A DNA stretch of 64,000 nucleotides from Muribaculaceae bacterium (GCA_023665245.1 JAMPEH010000006.1:30455-94454); one strand, 5' to 3'. Positions 42,610 to 51,914 are shown, counted from the first letter of the stretch. Translations and numbers: made by a program. The notes: generated from the sequence alone by a model not told the origin.

Positions 42610-43920
42610 TTACACCAGTCCCTGAATGTACTTTTTGTAGATAGCCATTACAATGGGGATCAAGTAGTAGTTCTCGATGGTTTTGATATCGGAGATCTGA
42701 AGGTTATCCCAGTTGATGTCTTCATCCCCGTTAAACCACTTAATGATTACATTGCGGAGATACGGGTTGAAGCATGCAACGGGTTCACCATGGCACGGGC
42801 TTGGACAATCGCAACAGGCATCTGCCCCGAGATCCTCCTCAGGGTAAGGATCATTGTTGCGAATCCGGCATCTGAACTCATCATCCCAGATATAGAACAT
42901 CCCGTACTTGTCAGGGTCGTACGGCTCCTTGAGGTACTGCTCCAAATGCCAAATGTCCAACCCCTGGTACTTGGTGATTCTGGGATTCCCCTCATAGATC
43001 TGCGGATACCTGTACTCATCGAAGTTCGACCGTCTGTCCTGCGTGTAGACTCTCCACAAGATTGACCGACGGAACGCAAACTCCTCCACCCACACATCCG
43101 GGCATCCGGTGAATACCCTCGGAATGTCCTTATCGAACGTACTGGACGCATAGGTAATCAGATCGTCGTAGATGATGATTCCTTCATCGAACATAAACTT
43201 CCACAGCGTCATGTCGATGAACGATGCCCGGCGAGTTCCCGTTGCCGGGTCAGGGAGCCCATCAAAAACAAATGCAGCTTTCTCATCACTGTAGAACAGC
43301 ATCTTGTACAGGTATGCCATCTCGAGATATTCCTCCAAATGATGCTGGACATCTCCGATCGCCTGTTTAGAGATAAGCAGCGTCTTATCGACACCAATCT
43401 TACTCATAGACACCGCATAGACATCCTGTACCTGCCGCTCGATCTGCTTGAACTTTTCAGGATCCCGGCTGTAGAGCTTAAAGGTGAACTCGATGAACGG
43501 GTTCGATCGCATAGTGGTCGCTGTTGCGCCGGTGACCACATACAGGGCTTTCATCTCGGCGTCTTCGATCATGAAGTAACTGTTTCCCATCGGGTACACG
43601 GTACCAGGGAATACTGCGGCCGAGCTTTGGAATTCCTCAGTGTTACCAACCTCATCATCAAATGTGGACTGGGTGAGGAGGCTGTCAACACAGCAGAGGG
43701 GCAGTTTTTCGATCTTATCGTAGACCACGGTAGAAGTCGGACCAATGTAGTCGGTTACGTTGTTCCAACCATCAACCAGTCTCGATAAGTCGGGGTTCGG
43801 GCGATACCAAGTGGCGAGCACTGTCGGAGAAGCCAGAACCTGGGCAATGTTGGACATCTCGTTAGCGACGAGATTCTTGGACAGCTGCTGAACCACTGGC
43901 TGGTTCCTGATTACTCGCAT
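42610..43920 (-). CDS. structural-type protein with Cys cluster
   Basis: 436 residues from the ATG (MRVIRNQPVVQQLSKN) after GGAGGTG; a longer frame upstream has no binding site and crosses a divergent promoter. Mixed alpha/beta, Tyr/Asp-rich, with a C-terminal cluster ACCDCPSPCHGEPVACF that could bind zinc. No catalytic motif. Style matches the 416- and 373-residue proteins in this window, all probably virion components. Single gene with its own promoter. Confidence 0.6.
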   Translation of the reverse strand: MRVIRNQPVVQQLSKNLVANEMSNIAQVLASPTVLATWYRPNPDLSRLVDGWNNVTDYIGPTSTVVYDKIEKLPLCCVDSLLTQSTFDDEVGNTEEFQSSAAVFPGTVYPMGNSYFMIEDAEMKALYVVTGATATTMRSNPFIEFTFKLYSRDPEKFKQIERQVQDVYAVSMSKIGVDKTLLISKQAIGDVQHHLEEYLEMAYLYKMLFYSDEKAAFVFDGLPDPATGTRRASFIDMTLWKFMFDEGIIIYDDLITYASSTFDKDIPRVFTGCPDVWVEEFAFRRSILWRVYTQDRRSNFDEYRYPQIYEGNPRITKYQGLDIWHLEQYLKEPYDPDKYGMFYIWDDEFRCRIRNNDPYPEEDLGADACCDCPSPCHGEPVACFNPYLRNVIIKWFNGDEDINWDNLQISDIKTIENYYLIPIVMAIYKKYIQGLV

Positions 43921-43938
43921 TAACACACCTCCTAACTG

Positions 43939-43953
43939 GTTATAGGGATGTTC
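43939..43953 (-). promoter_or_regulatory. GAACA-N4-TATAAC promoter element
   Basis: Minus strand GAACA, TCCC, TATAAC, 19 bases before the ATG at 43920. Confidence 0.65.
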
Positions 43954-43976
43954 TGAAGATATTAACATATGGATCG

Positions 43977-43991
43977 GAACAACATTATAAT
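43977..43991 (+). promoter_or_regulatory. GAACA-N4-TATAAT promoter element
   Basis: GAACA, ACAT, TATAAT, 30 bases before the ATG at 44021, back to back with the element at 43939-43953. Confidence 0.68.
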
Positions 43992-44020
43992 TTCCCCGGA
44001 AATGAAAGGCTGGTGGTATT

Positions 44021-45325
44021 ATGGTATATAAAATGACAGAACTTCGGGCAGTGGCGCTTGGGGAGGCGGCTCTGTCCGATTTTAACGACCGAAGTGCGAT
44101 TCTCGATGAGGCTGCGATACGCGAATGCTTCATCATGGATGAAGCATATTTCGGTCGCAACAACGTGAAGCAAATCGAGGACATCATGAACCGGATCGAA
44201 GCAAAAATAAAAGCGGATCCCATGGTGGACCTTGATGACAGCACTGAATCAAAGGAGTTGGATGCGGCGCTGGTTAAGATCTTCGGATTTAAGAGTGCGC
44301 ATGTGTACTGGGAGAGAACTCCGAGCTCCAATCCTTGCACGCTGCCTTCGGCTCGGGCATTTGGTGTCACTAATGACGCTCTGCGTTATCCGAAGTCTAA
44401 GACCGGCATGTATGACAACACCCACACAATGGTAGTCTTTGTTCAGATGGACACCGGGCTCGTATCCAACTGCCATTGCACCGGTGCTGAGATGACGGCC
44501 GTTCTGCTTCATGAGATCGGGCACAACTTCGACTACACGCCGTTCGCACTTCTTCGGACGTGGTTCGATATCATCAACATCCTGTTGGACTCTCTGCGTA
44601 CCGGTCGTCTCGATCAGGCGGTCGTGATGATTGCGACAAGAAGTCTTCTCACTGGCACTGATGCTGGCCGGCAGTTGTACATGGAGCTTATGAACATCGT
44701 TGACAAGATTGGTAAGGCGCTTCCTCCGATCGGGTACGTCGTGTATGGCCTCAATGCTGTCAAAGCGGCAGTTAACAAGCTTATCAATATGATCCTTATC
44801 CCGGTGATGATGCCTGCTCGTATTCCGATATATTTGATGACAATGCCCCTTAGCTACCTGAACAACTTCTTCCTGCGCAAGTCAGAGAGTTATGCCGACA
44901 GCTTCGCAACTGCGTACGGCTACGGGCCGGAGGTTATCACCGGGTTGGAGAAGATCATGCGGGGGTCCTTGACATTCAGCAATGCGCCTCGCGGACTGTT
45001 TGCGATCTTTGATAACTTCACAATGCTGTACCAGGAGATTGTGACCCTGGCTCATGGTGGCCACGGAACACAGCAGCAGCGTGCAAGAAAAATGATCGAT
45101 GCGCTGCGGCGGGATCTCAAGGACCCGCACATCGATGCAGCTACCAGGAAGGCCTGCGAGAAGGAGCTGGATCGCATCGAAGCGACCTACAACGGGATCA
45201 TTTATCTGCAGGATGACGCCGGTATGTTCCTCACAAAGGCTCTGCGGATGCTCATGGACCAGTGGTACAAGGGGACCGCTCCCAATTTGATGCCGATCAT
45301 GGATCCTGAGAATACTTACGTGTAA
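44021..45325 (+). CDS. M48-like zinc metalloprotease with hydrophobic segment
   Basis: 434 residues. LLHEIGHNFDYTP gives the HExxH zinc site (H164, E165, H168), and ESYADSFATAYG (E289, D293) fits the ExxAD third-ligand motif of the M48/HtpX class. Between them, about residues 236-283 are strongly hydrophobic (YVVYGLNAVKAAVNKLINMI, LIPVMMPARIPIYLMTMPLS), perhaps one or two membrane helices, as in HtpX. Start ATG lies after GAAAGG/GGTGG. It could mature virion proteins or act on the host membrane; substrate unknown. Monocistronic unit. Confidence 0.8.
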   Translation: MVYKMTELRAVALGEAALSDFNDRSAILDEAAIRECFIMDEAYFGRNNVKQIEDIMNRIEAKIKADPMVDLDDSTESKELDAALVKIFGFKSAHVYWERTPSSNPCTLPSARAFGVTNDALRYPKSKTGMYDNTHTMVVFVQMDTGLVSNCHCTGAEMTAVLLHEIGHNFDYTPFALLRTWFDIINILLDSLRTGRLDQAVVMIATRSLLTGTDAGRQLYMELMNIVDKIGKALPPIGYVVYGLNAVKAAVNKLINMILIPVMMPARIPIYLMTMPLSYLNNFFLRKSESYADSFATAYGYGPEVITGLEKIMRGSLTFSNAPRGLFAIFDNFTMLYQEIVTLAHGGHGTQQQRARKMIDALRRDLKDPHIDAATRKACEKELDRIEATYNGIIYLQDDAGMFLTKALRMLMDQWYKGTAPNLMPIMDPENTYV

Positions 45326-45330
45326 TAAAA

Positions 45331-45361
45331 AGAACGCCACGGGGATTATCCGTGGCGTTCT
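45331..45361. terminator. bidirectional terminator
   Basis: AGAACGCCACGG and CCGTGGCGTTCT form a 12-pair stem between convergent genes, with an A-run before it (T-run on the minus strand). Confidence 0.88.
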
Positions 45362-45368
45362 CCTGTTT

Positions 45369-46451
45369 TCAGGATTCGTCTTCATCCTCATCATCGGTAG
45401 ACGGAGTGGTGTCTTTGGGCGGCCGATGGAAGGTGGGTCCCTTCGACTTACGCGTCCACCGCTTCCGATCCTTGGCGAAGTAGTCATCCTTCTTGCTGGA
45501 AGACTTCTTGCACTTGTCCTCCGGCGGGGTGATGTTGGCGTTTGCGATGCAGAACTCGATCACCCTCTCCATCAGGGCGTAGTGATCCGCCACACTACCG
45601 GCCATCATAGGAAGTACTGACCACACCCGGTGGATTTTTGCCAGCTTTGTCCCACGGATGATGCTGTTGGCATCAAAGACGTACCCATAGTCGACCAGTA
45701 GCCGGTTGGCAAACTTCTCCGGGGTAAACGGCGTCTCGTCAATGCCCAGTGCGACCTCGAGCTCGAGGTCGATATCTTTTGTACTCACTGCGGGCCCGTT
45801 GGAATCAAACGGCACATAGGTGTTTACGACTGTATACAGGAACTCCCGATCCAGTGCCTCGATATGGATCTCGGTTCCAGTGTCCATGATAGCGCCGATG
45901 TCCTGGAAGAACTGATCGTAGTGTTCCTCCGACGTAAGGATCAGGTACCCAGGACATTCGGTACCGGCCATTACACCGGTGGTGAAATCGATGAATCCAA
46001 TCTCTCGCTTAAGCAGACGGGTAAGAACGGTCTGTACTGCGATGGCGATGGTCTTGAATTCATCCCGGTCGGAACAAGTCATGTTGTACTCATACGGCCA
46101 GTACAGATACACAGACTCAGCGCCCTTCTCTTTCATCCGCATGCAGATGTCCGCGACAACGAGCTGCGCGTTTCGCGACTGCGGGTTGGTATCCCCGCAG
46201 CGGAACTTGATCTCATTGCCGTTGCAATCTTTGGTTGCGGTGGCCCACGGCATATCCTTGAAGCGCTCAGGGAGGATGAATCCGGGGTACATACGCTCCG
46301 GCGTTTTAGCCAGCTTGCTGTACAGCTTGTCCACATACGGGTCGGTGAAATGCAGGTCGGGCATGGGTGCTTCTCTGTGGGTGACGTACTCACTCACATT
46401 GACCGCCAATCCATATTTGTTGCGATCGAAATATTTTTTCAGGTTTAACAC
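45369..46451 (-). CDS. hypothetical protein, 360 residues
   Basis: GTG start (MLNLKKYFDRNKYGL) six bases after GGAGGG. Globular alpha/beta body with conserved-looking KFRCGDTNPQSRNAQLVV and IGFIDFTTGVMAG. C-terminus is Lys-rich then acidic (KKSSSKKDDYFAKDRKRW, TPSTDDEDEDES). No family recognised. It has its own second-type promoter, shared in style with the beta' and polyphosphate kinase units, so it may be expressed at the same stage. Confidence 0.62.
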   Translation of the reverse strand: MLNLKKYFDRNKYGLAVNVSEYVTHREAPMPDLHFTDPYVDKLYSKLAKTPERMYPGFILPERFKDMPWATATKDCNGNEIKFRCGDTNPQSRNAQLVVADICMRMKEKGAESVYLYWPYEYNMTCSDRDEFKTIAIAVQTVLTRLLKREIGFIDFTTGVMAGTECPGYLILTSEEHYDQFFQDIGAIMDTGTEIHIEALDREFLYTVVNTYVPFDSNGPAVSTKDIDLELEVALGIDETPFTPEKFANRLLVDYGYVFDANSIIRGTKLAKIHRVWSVLPMMAGSVADHYALMERVIEFCIANANITPPEDKCKKSSSKKDDYFAKDRKRWTRKSKGPTFHRPPKDTTPSTDDEDEDES

Positions 46452-46475
46452 AATGATCCCTCCGTGTAAAATGAT

Positions 46476-46500
46476 CAGCGGGTGGCATTGCCACCCGCTG
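46476..46500 (-). terminator. hairpin between a second-type promoter and its gene
   Basis: CAGCGGGTGGC-ATT-GCCACCCGCTG, 11 pairs. It follows the stop at 46535 but lies downstream of the promoter at 46506-46522, so it may terminate the upstream unit or sit in the leader of the 46451 gene. Confidence 0.6.
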
Positions 46501-46505
46501 TCTAC

Positions 46506-46522
46506 TGTTATAGTATATAGCC
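46506..46522 (-). promoter_or_regulatory. AT-rich promoter of the second type
   Basis: Minus strand GGCTATATACTATAACA, matching the beta' upstream element in CxATATACTATAA. No ACA tetramer at the usual distance. Confidence 0.48.
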
Positions 46523-46534
46523 GACCAATATCGT

Positions 46535-46954
46535 TTAGTCGGAATTGTGACTACCGAAATCGACCGGTATAACCGTGGGTTTGTCATCGCCCCTCTGTTT
46601 AACGTTGCTGTCGATAAAGCAGGCGCCGTTTGACAGGTACTCCGCGGCCTGTGCAGCTGAGTTTTCAATTAGGGCGACGATGCCAGTGAACATGCCTTGG
46701 CAGATGAACTCGAGATCCTCCGGCAGCACGTGATACTGATCATAGAGGTACTGTGCGAAGATCGAGATAAGCATGTGAGGATTGATGTCTTTGTTGGCGT
46801 ATACCTCCTCGATGCGCTTATTCACTCTTGCCTGGAGGATTTCATCAGTGCAGCTTTCGGCAAAGCAGGGGAAGATACAGCCTTCTTCCGGGTCGGCTTT
46901 AATGCCAGCAATGAGGCGATCCTCATACTCTTTACCTACGTCGAGGTATGACAT
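46535..46954 (-). CDS. hypothetical protein, 139 residues
   Basis: ATG after AGGAGG that overlaps the end of the upstream gene. Helical, with several Cys (EEGCIFPCFAESC). No family recognised. Last of four tightly packed genes downstream of the primase. Confidence 0.6.
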   Translation of the reverse strand: MSYLDVGKEYEDRLIAGIKADPEEGCIFPCFAESCTDEILQARVNKRIEEVYANKDINPHMLISIFAQYLYDQYHVLPEDLEFICQGMFTGIVALIENSAAQAAEYLSNGACFIDSNVKQRGDDKPTVIPVDFGSHNSD

Positions 46955-47146
46955 TCAGCACTCCTCCTGCTCACTGATTTCGTCGTAGAACTTGTCCTGG
47001 CATGTTTTGCTGCAGAAAGGCGCCTCAGCACAGTAGTCGATGAACCGAGTGGGTTTCCCACAGGTGAGGCACGGCTGGTCGGAACTTCCGACAATGACGG
47101 TGGTCGGAACGTCTGTTGCGGGGATCAGTTCGTAGAACTCACTCAT
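46955..47146 (-). CDS. small zinc-ribbon protein
   Basis: 63 residues; ATG after GAGGAGGG, overlapping the previous stop. CLTCGKPTRFIDYC and PFCSKTCQDKF give two Cys pairs (CxxC and CxxxC) around a short loop, a treble-clef or zinc-ribbon layout similar to small YacG-like or MYND-like proteins. May bind protein or nucleic acid. Part of the primase operon by overlap. Confidence 0.6.
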   Translation of the reverse strand: MSEFYELIPATDVPTTVIVGSSDQPCLTCGKPTRFIDYCAEAPFCSKTCQDKFYDEISEQEEC

Positions 47147-47435
47147 GATCGATACCCTCCTCGTTGCTCACCTGGTATTCACGGACAAAGTGCTCAATCT
47201 GAGCGTCAGGCCGCGAGGTCAAAACAAGGTACGGGTTTCCAGTTTCACCGCTGCGGGCCGTGAAGAAACCGGTGATCTGTCTGGCCGTGATGGCGTCGGC
47301 GCTTATCATCACGATCATCTCGTCGGGGTAGGTTCCAGAGTTGAGCAGTGACTTCAGCCATGCGATAGTCATAACATCATCGCAAGGCTCACCCTCTGAC
47401 ACCTGGTGTACAACTTTGTGAGTCGGTTTACTCAT
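47139..47435 (-). CDS. hypothetical protein, 98 residues
   Basis: ATG (MSKPTHKV) nine bases after AAAGGATG; the ATG at 47444 abuts the site. Start overlaps the primase stop and its own stop overlaps the next start, so it is translationally coupled on both sides. Compact alpha/beta: DVMTIAWLKSLLNS, MIVMISADAITARQI. No family recognised. Confidence 0.6.
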   Translation of the reverse strand: MSKPTHKVVHQVSEGEPCDDVMTIAWLKSLLNSGTYPDEMIVMISADAITARQITGFFTARSGETGNPYLVLTSRPDAQIEHFVREYQVSNEEGIDHE

Positions 47436-47436
47436 T

Positions 47437-48486
47437 TCAATCATCCTTTCTGTAAATCGTTGCTTCTCGGATCTTTATCTCAGACTTCGGATGACCGAAG
47501 TCGTCTGATGCGTCATTGTAGTACACAGTCATGCGCCTGATATCGAGACGACTACGCAGGTCCTTGTACAGCTTCTTGTACTTATCGAGCCCGATCTCGC
47601 TGTCGGACCAAATATTGATTCGTACCTTAAGCAGACCATACTGCTTGCACACTCGCATGATTGTATTGGTATACTGGGATCCACAGTTAGCCACCCATAC
47701 GGAATTCGGTTTCTCTTCACCGAGGTCAGTGTTCAGGTATGCCCCCAGTATACTGAATGGGCCCTCGGCTACATTGATAACTGCAGACTTAGGGCTCATG
47801 AGATCGATTTCTCTTGGGATTGAGTATATCTTGAGGTCATTTGGATCGGGTTTACCGGACACACGATACATGTAGTATCGCTTGCCAGTTCTCATGTCAG
47901 GAGTGATGTCTCTGCAGATCATATAGTCTGAGAACATCGAGATGAACCCGATACAGTATACATCCAGGTTCTTTGCTGCAGGTTTAGATACTGAGAGCTT
48001 TCTGATGTCGTTCAGCCGCAGCATGTCGAGGAGGCTCAGCTGGATCTTATATGCCTTCAGGTCATCGACCTTCAGCTTAGCGCCGAGTCTCCGGTTGATA
48101 TACTTAAGCTTCTCCAGGTTGTTTCCAACCGGGAGATTGACAACAGCGTAGTCGCGGGATTCTCTGACCACGAACGGTTTGTCAAAGTCGCGACTTACTG
48201 TTGCATTGTGCCGAGCAAGTTCGGTGATAACGTTGATGTCACCGATACCCAGCTCTTGTAGGGTTGCAGTTTTCAGAGCACCCTTTGCACCACAGGATGC
48301 TCTGAAGCATTGATACCAGAGAGCCTCCCCCGGTTCAACGTCTATCTTAATGCTGAGACTGTGAGGATACGGGTCGCTTTGACTATCACCACAGAACGGG
48401 CAGCGTATGCTACAGTTGACGCCATCCCCGGCTTCGTGATAGTTCTCCATTTCCTCCAGTGCAGCGCAGAGCAAAGGGAGCTTCAT
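47437..48486 (-). CDS. DnaG-type DNA primase
   Basis: 349 residues. N-terminal zinc site CPFCGDSQSD...CFRASC (C29, C32, C60, C65), as in CHC2-type primase fingers. TOPRIM core: VINVAEGPFSILGAYL (E241) and INIWSDSEIGLDKYKKLY (D295, E297), the metal-binding Glu and Asp motifs. The middle RNA-polymerase domain is short, so it resembles compact phage primases (T4 gp61-like size). It would make RNA primers for phage replication; no helicase gene is visible here. ATG after AGGAGGTG. Lies between a zincin gene (14-base gap) and small coupled genes. Confidence 0.88.
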   Translation of the reverse strand: MKLPLLCAALEEMENYHEAGDGVNCSIRCPFCGDSQSDPYPHSLSIKIDVEPGEALWYQCFRASCGAKGALKTATLQELGIGDINVITELARHNATVSRDFDKPFVVRESRDYAVVNLPVGNNLEKLKYINRRLGAKLKVDDLKAYKIQLSLLDMLRLNDIRKLSVSKPAAKNLDVYCIGFISMFSDYMICRDITPDMRTGKRYYMYRVSGKPDPNDLKIYSIPREIDLMSPKSAVINVAEGPFSILGAYLNTDLGEEKPNSVWVANCGSQYTNTIMRVCKQYGLLKVRINIWSDSEIGLDKYKKLYKDLRSRLDIRRMTVYYNDASDDFGHPKSEIKIREATIYRKDD

Positions 48487-48499
48487 TGATAGGCACCTC

Positions 48500-49384
48500 C
48501 TATTGGATCAAGATCAGCTTTTGACCGTGCTTTTTACCACTATGTTTGAGCGCAGATATAATCTCACTCTGTTCAACAATGATTCGATCGCGCTCACTGT
48601 TGGTATGCTCTCCGAACTGGTACATCCACTCAAGTTCATAATAACGGTACACCTTAATTGCATCAGAGCTCGCAGGGTATTTCTTCTCAAGGAACTTAAG
48701 CCACGGACTTAGTCCATCCTTCGGGGTTAGCGCTCCTTTACAACACCCGAAGTACAGTCGCAGAAAGTAGAACAGGGCAAGAGCTTCCGTCAGCCTCTCG
48801 TCTTCGGTTTCTCCCATACCGGTAAGGGCTTTCCGCATGTCTGAGAATGCTTCATTATACGGAACTGTATCGTCGAGATAACATCTCCTCCATACGGCAG
48901 TGTTTCGTATATAATGGCACATCTCGTGCAACATAATGCGGTCCAGTATAGCATTTGCCGCTGAATATGTCGGCGTTTTACCGGCGAGAGATTTGATTTC
49001 TTTCTTGATCGCATTTTCATACAATCGCAGTTGGTAGAAGACTTTGCTCGCAATAGGTCGATCCGGGTTCTCCGTTGAAGATGCCCAGGATTCAGCCATG
49101 TGGCCGAGGATCATCAGCTTTTCACCGTCTCCGTCAGTTCCACCAGGCGTGTTAGTGCTTCGATCAATATACAGCGGCGGAGGCGGCATTACCGGTACAC
49201 TGAGGTCGGGACGCATTATCAGCATATCCCAGATTTTCAGATATCTTGTGCTCCATGAGAACACATACGAAGTTTTATCCGTTTTCCGGATTTCGTTATA
49301 GTCCTGTATTGCCGTCCCGTTGTTGTTATTATAGTACGCTGTATCGGGTGGGTCGGACAATACAAATTGGTCATAATTTGGCAT
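48500..49384 (-). CDS. HExxH zinc metalloprotease-like protein
   Basis: 294 residues; ATG after GAGGTG. RIMLHEMCHYIRN gives HExxH (H153, E154, H157); NEAFSDM about 20 residues later provides a candidate third ligand (E178). Pro-rich loop VPVMPPPPLYIDR upstream. No membrane helix, unlike the 44021 protease. First gene of the primase operon. Substrate unknown; could process virion or host proteins. The HExxH context is good, the exact family not recognised. Confidence 0.68.
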   Translation of the reverse strand: MPNYDQFVLSDPPDTAYYNNNNGTAIQDYNEIRKTDKTSYVFSWSTRYLKIWDMLIMRPDLSVPVMPPPPLYIDRSTNTPGGTDGDGEKLMILGHMAESWASSTENPDRPIASKVFYQLRLYENAIKKEIKSLAGKTPTYSAANAILDRIMLHEMCHYIRNTAVWRRCYLDDTVPYNEAFSDMRKALTGMGETEDERLTEALALFYFLRLYFGCCKGALTPKDGLSPWLKFLEKKYPASSDAIKVYRYYELEWMYQFGEHTNSERDRIIVEQSEIISALKHSGKKHGQKLILIQ

Positions 49385-49422
49385 ACAGTTTCACCTCGTA
49401 AAGTATTGTTTTTCTTAGGTCC

Positions 49423-49437
49423 CATTTATAATATGTA
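49423..49437 (-). promoter_or_regulatory. TACA-N3-TATAAA promoter element
   Basis: Minus strand TACATATTATAAATG, 15 bases identical to the plus-strand element in 24304-24318. It lies 39 bases before the ATG at 49384 and is divergent from the portal promoter. Confidence 0.55.
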
Positions 49438-49456
49438 GATCATTTTTGAGAACTGT

Positions 49457-49472
49457 GGACATGGCTATAATG
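49457..49472 (+). promoter_or_regulatory. GACA-N4-TATAATG promoter element for the portal gene
   Basis: GGACA, TGGC, TATAATG, 31 bases before the start at 49503. Confidence 0.65.
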
Positions 49473-49502
49473 GCTGGACATAGCCCTAAAGGAGGTATGA
49501 CA

Positions 49503-51914
49503 ATGAATGATGCATCGATCAGTAGATTGGTACGCGGCGTAAGTATCAGTCTTCCTGATGCCGCTAAAGAGGCGGTGGAGCAAAGTGTTCGCACATTGAG
49601 CAGCGAACTTGAGCGCGCCAGCACTAACCGTTCTACATCTGCAATGCTTGGATCGAAGAAGCTTCAGAACAATCCCGCAAGAACTAACATGATTGGGGAC
49701 ACTGAGGCGTTTACCACGATCTCCGAGATGATCAACGGCACGGCCAATAACTTTGCGGGGTTTGGCACCCTGCTCGATAACCTTTACGCCAAGAACAAGA
49801 AGTATTTCACGATCATCAAGGACTACGAGATCATGCCGATTTTGATCCCGCAGATCAACCGAGTCCTTATGTTCCTGGTTAACGAATGCCTGTCCCCTGA
49901 TGTCCAAAATAAGCAAACATTTGCAATTCGTTACACGGGAACCGACAAGAATCAACGGTTGGACGAGGAAATTGACCAAATCAAGCGTGAGATGAAACTG
50001 GACAACATGCTCCGCGAAGTTTACACCAACCGCTATAAGCTCGGTCGCGAGTACTACATTGTCCAGGACTACACTCAGACATTTGACTTCATGCTGGAAC
50101 GTCTGAGGCAGAAGTCCATGAATGAGAGCACCGGCGATTTTATCGACAATATCTGCGCTCCATTTATTGGTCAGATCAACGAAGTCTCTGGAGTTGTGCC
50201 GATCAGCGCCGTTGATACAACCGCCCCGAAAACTGGTGCAGTGGACCACAAAGATGCGAAATCGGATATCCATGAGAGCACGCTCAACCTTGACCTTAAG
50301 GATCTCAATATTGTCATCGAACGTACGTCCGCGGTCCGGATGATTGATGAGTCCTATAGCCGGGTGATCTGTGAATCGTATGCTGGATATGACCACAAGA
50401 ATGCCTTCAAACAGTTTACACTGAACGAGGCGACAGCAGACGAGGGATCTAAGATAGAGATGATCGTGAACGATCTGAAGAAGAAGAAGCTCCAGCGCTG
50501 TACGATCGTGCGACTTGATCCGGCGAAGGTATTCCAGCTGAAGGTTGGTGGCAAGATCATCGGGTATTTCTACGTGTCTGACATCAACGAGGGCACTGGG
50601 AATATGGTGAACTTCGCACAGTCTCTGAAGGATCAGCTCCTGAAGACCCGCGCGACCAACCTGGCCGCGGCACAGCAGTCTGCTGAAGAGGTCATCGCGA
50701 AAGAGCTGGCTACTAAGATTCTGAATACCTTTGACCCCAACATCGGAATCAATCGGGTTGAGGACATCGACCTGATGCACGATTTCATCCGGAACAATGA
50801 GATCTACAAAGGCAACAAGCGTATTACGTTCTACTACGCCGATGAGATCTACGATATGTCCAGGTCTGACGGTTCCATCCTCATCAACGCGGTGTTCTTT
50901 ACGAAACTGTATGCGACTTTGCTGTTGAACAACATCGTCACAAAGGTCCTCCGTGGCCGCGGTCGTCAGATCCATACCGTTAAGATGGGAGCTTCTCCCG
51001 ATGTCCAGCGGTATCTTGATAATGCTATGGCATCTCTGGCTATGCCGGAGCATAACCTGGGTACCCTGCACGGTACATTCGAGCAGATCATGAATCCGTT
51101 CAACGGTGCATCCGACATCGTGATCCCCACAGAGGACAACGATGAGAAGTACATCACGACAGACTACATCCCCGGTCAGGACATCGACATGAACGATGAT
51201 TTCCTGAAGTTCCTTCTGAACTCGATCGTGACGACGTTCGGTCTCGATTCTGCGGTTCTGGATGCTACCAACGGCAATCTCCAGTTTGCTCGTACGTTGA
51301 CTATGGAATCCTTGCAGATCTCCAACAGCATCATGAACGAACAGCAGGATACTATTGATCCATGGACGGCGATGTGTCTCGAGGTTCTGCGCATTATGGG
51401 CGGTGAGGAGATGCAGTCTGCTCTGACTAACGGGCAGATTGAGGTCAAGTTCTTCGAGCCGAGGTCCTTGATTGTTCAGAACATGATTGACGATATCAAC
51501 AACGCTAAGAACGCGGCTGAGGCCCTTGCCGACGTCATTCCCGAGTTCAACGACGAGGATACCGACAAGCTCCGTTCCAAGTTCGTCTTTGAGTATGTCA
51601 TCAAGAACTGCAACATCGACGTTGGTCTGATCAAGGAGATTCTGACCGATGTGAAGATCGATGCTGTGGTGACCGATGAGCTGGATGCGCTGATTCGTCA
51701 GCTTGTCCGCGACTACAAGGAGAATACCAAAGAGGTAGACGCTGGCGAGCAGGGTGGTGACGAGTTCTCTGCTGATGGCGGCTCTGAAGGAGACGAGTAT
51801 TCCGAAGAGGGAGAGGGCGAAGGTGATGAGGAGCTTACCCCTGAAGAGGAAGATCTAATGAGTGCTCCCGACGAGGAGGATGAAGAAGGCGAAGGTGATG
51901 ACGATACCTTATAA
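49503..51914 (+). CDS. portal protein
   Basis: 803 residues from the ATG (MNDASISRLVRG) seven bases after AAGGAGG; the ATG at 49497 is one base from the site. The central-to-C-terminal part has the portal layout: helical stem and clip region around VTKVLRGRGRQIHTV, FEQIMNPFNGASDIVIPTED, TDYIPGQDIDMNDDFLKFLL and FGLDSAVLDATNGNLQFART, like jumbo and T4-type portals. The C-terminal 90 residues are very acidic (EEGEGEGDEELTPEEED), probably disordered and lying at the head interior. The portal forms a 12-mer at one vertex for DNA packaging. No terminase gene is visible nearby. Confidence 0.78.
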   Translation: MNDASISRLVRGVSISLPDAAKEAVEQSVRTLSSELERASTNRSTSAMLGSKKLQNNPARTNMIGDTEAFTTISEMINGTANNFAGFGTLLDNLYAKNKKYFTIIKDYEIMPILIPQINRVLMFLVNECLSPDVQNKQTFAIRYTGTDKNQRLDEEIDQIKREMKLDNMLREVYTNRYKLGREYYIVQDYTQTFDFMLERLRQKSMNESTGDFIDNICAPFIGQINEVSGVVPISAVDTTAPKTGAVDHKDAKSDIHESTLNLDLKDLNIVIERTSAVRMIDESYSRVICESYAGYDHKNAFKQFTLNEATADEGSKIEMIVNDLKKKKLQRCTIVRLDPAKVFQLKVGGKIIGYFYVSDINEGTGNMVNFAQSLKDQLLKTRATNLAAAQQSAEEVIAKELATKILNTFDPNIGINRVEDIDLMHDFIRNNEIYKGNKRITFYYADEIYDMSRSDGSILINAVFFTKLYATLLLNNIVTKVLRGRGRQIHTVKMGASPDVQRYLDNAMASLAMPEHNLGTLHGTFEQIMNPFNGASDIVIPTEDNDEKYITTDYIPGQDIDMNDDFLKFLLNSIVTTFGLDSAVLDATNGNLQFARTLTMESLQISNSIMNEQQDTIDPWTAMCLEVLRIMGGEEMQSALTNGQIEVKFFEPRSLIVQNMIDDINNAKNAAEALADVIPEFNDEDTDKLRSKFVFEYVIKNCNIDVGLIKEILTDVKIDAVVTDELDALIRQLVRDYKENTKEVDAGEQGGDEFSADGGSEGDEYSEEGEGEGDEELTPEEEDLMSAPDEEDEEGEGDDDTL

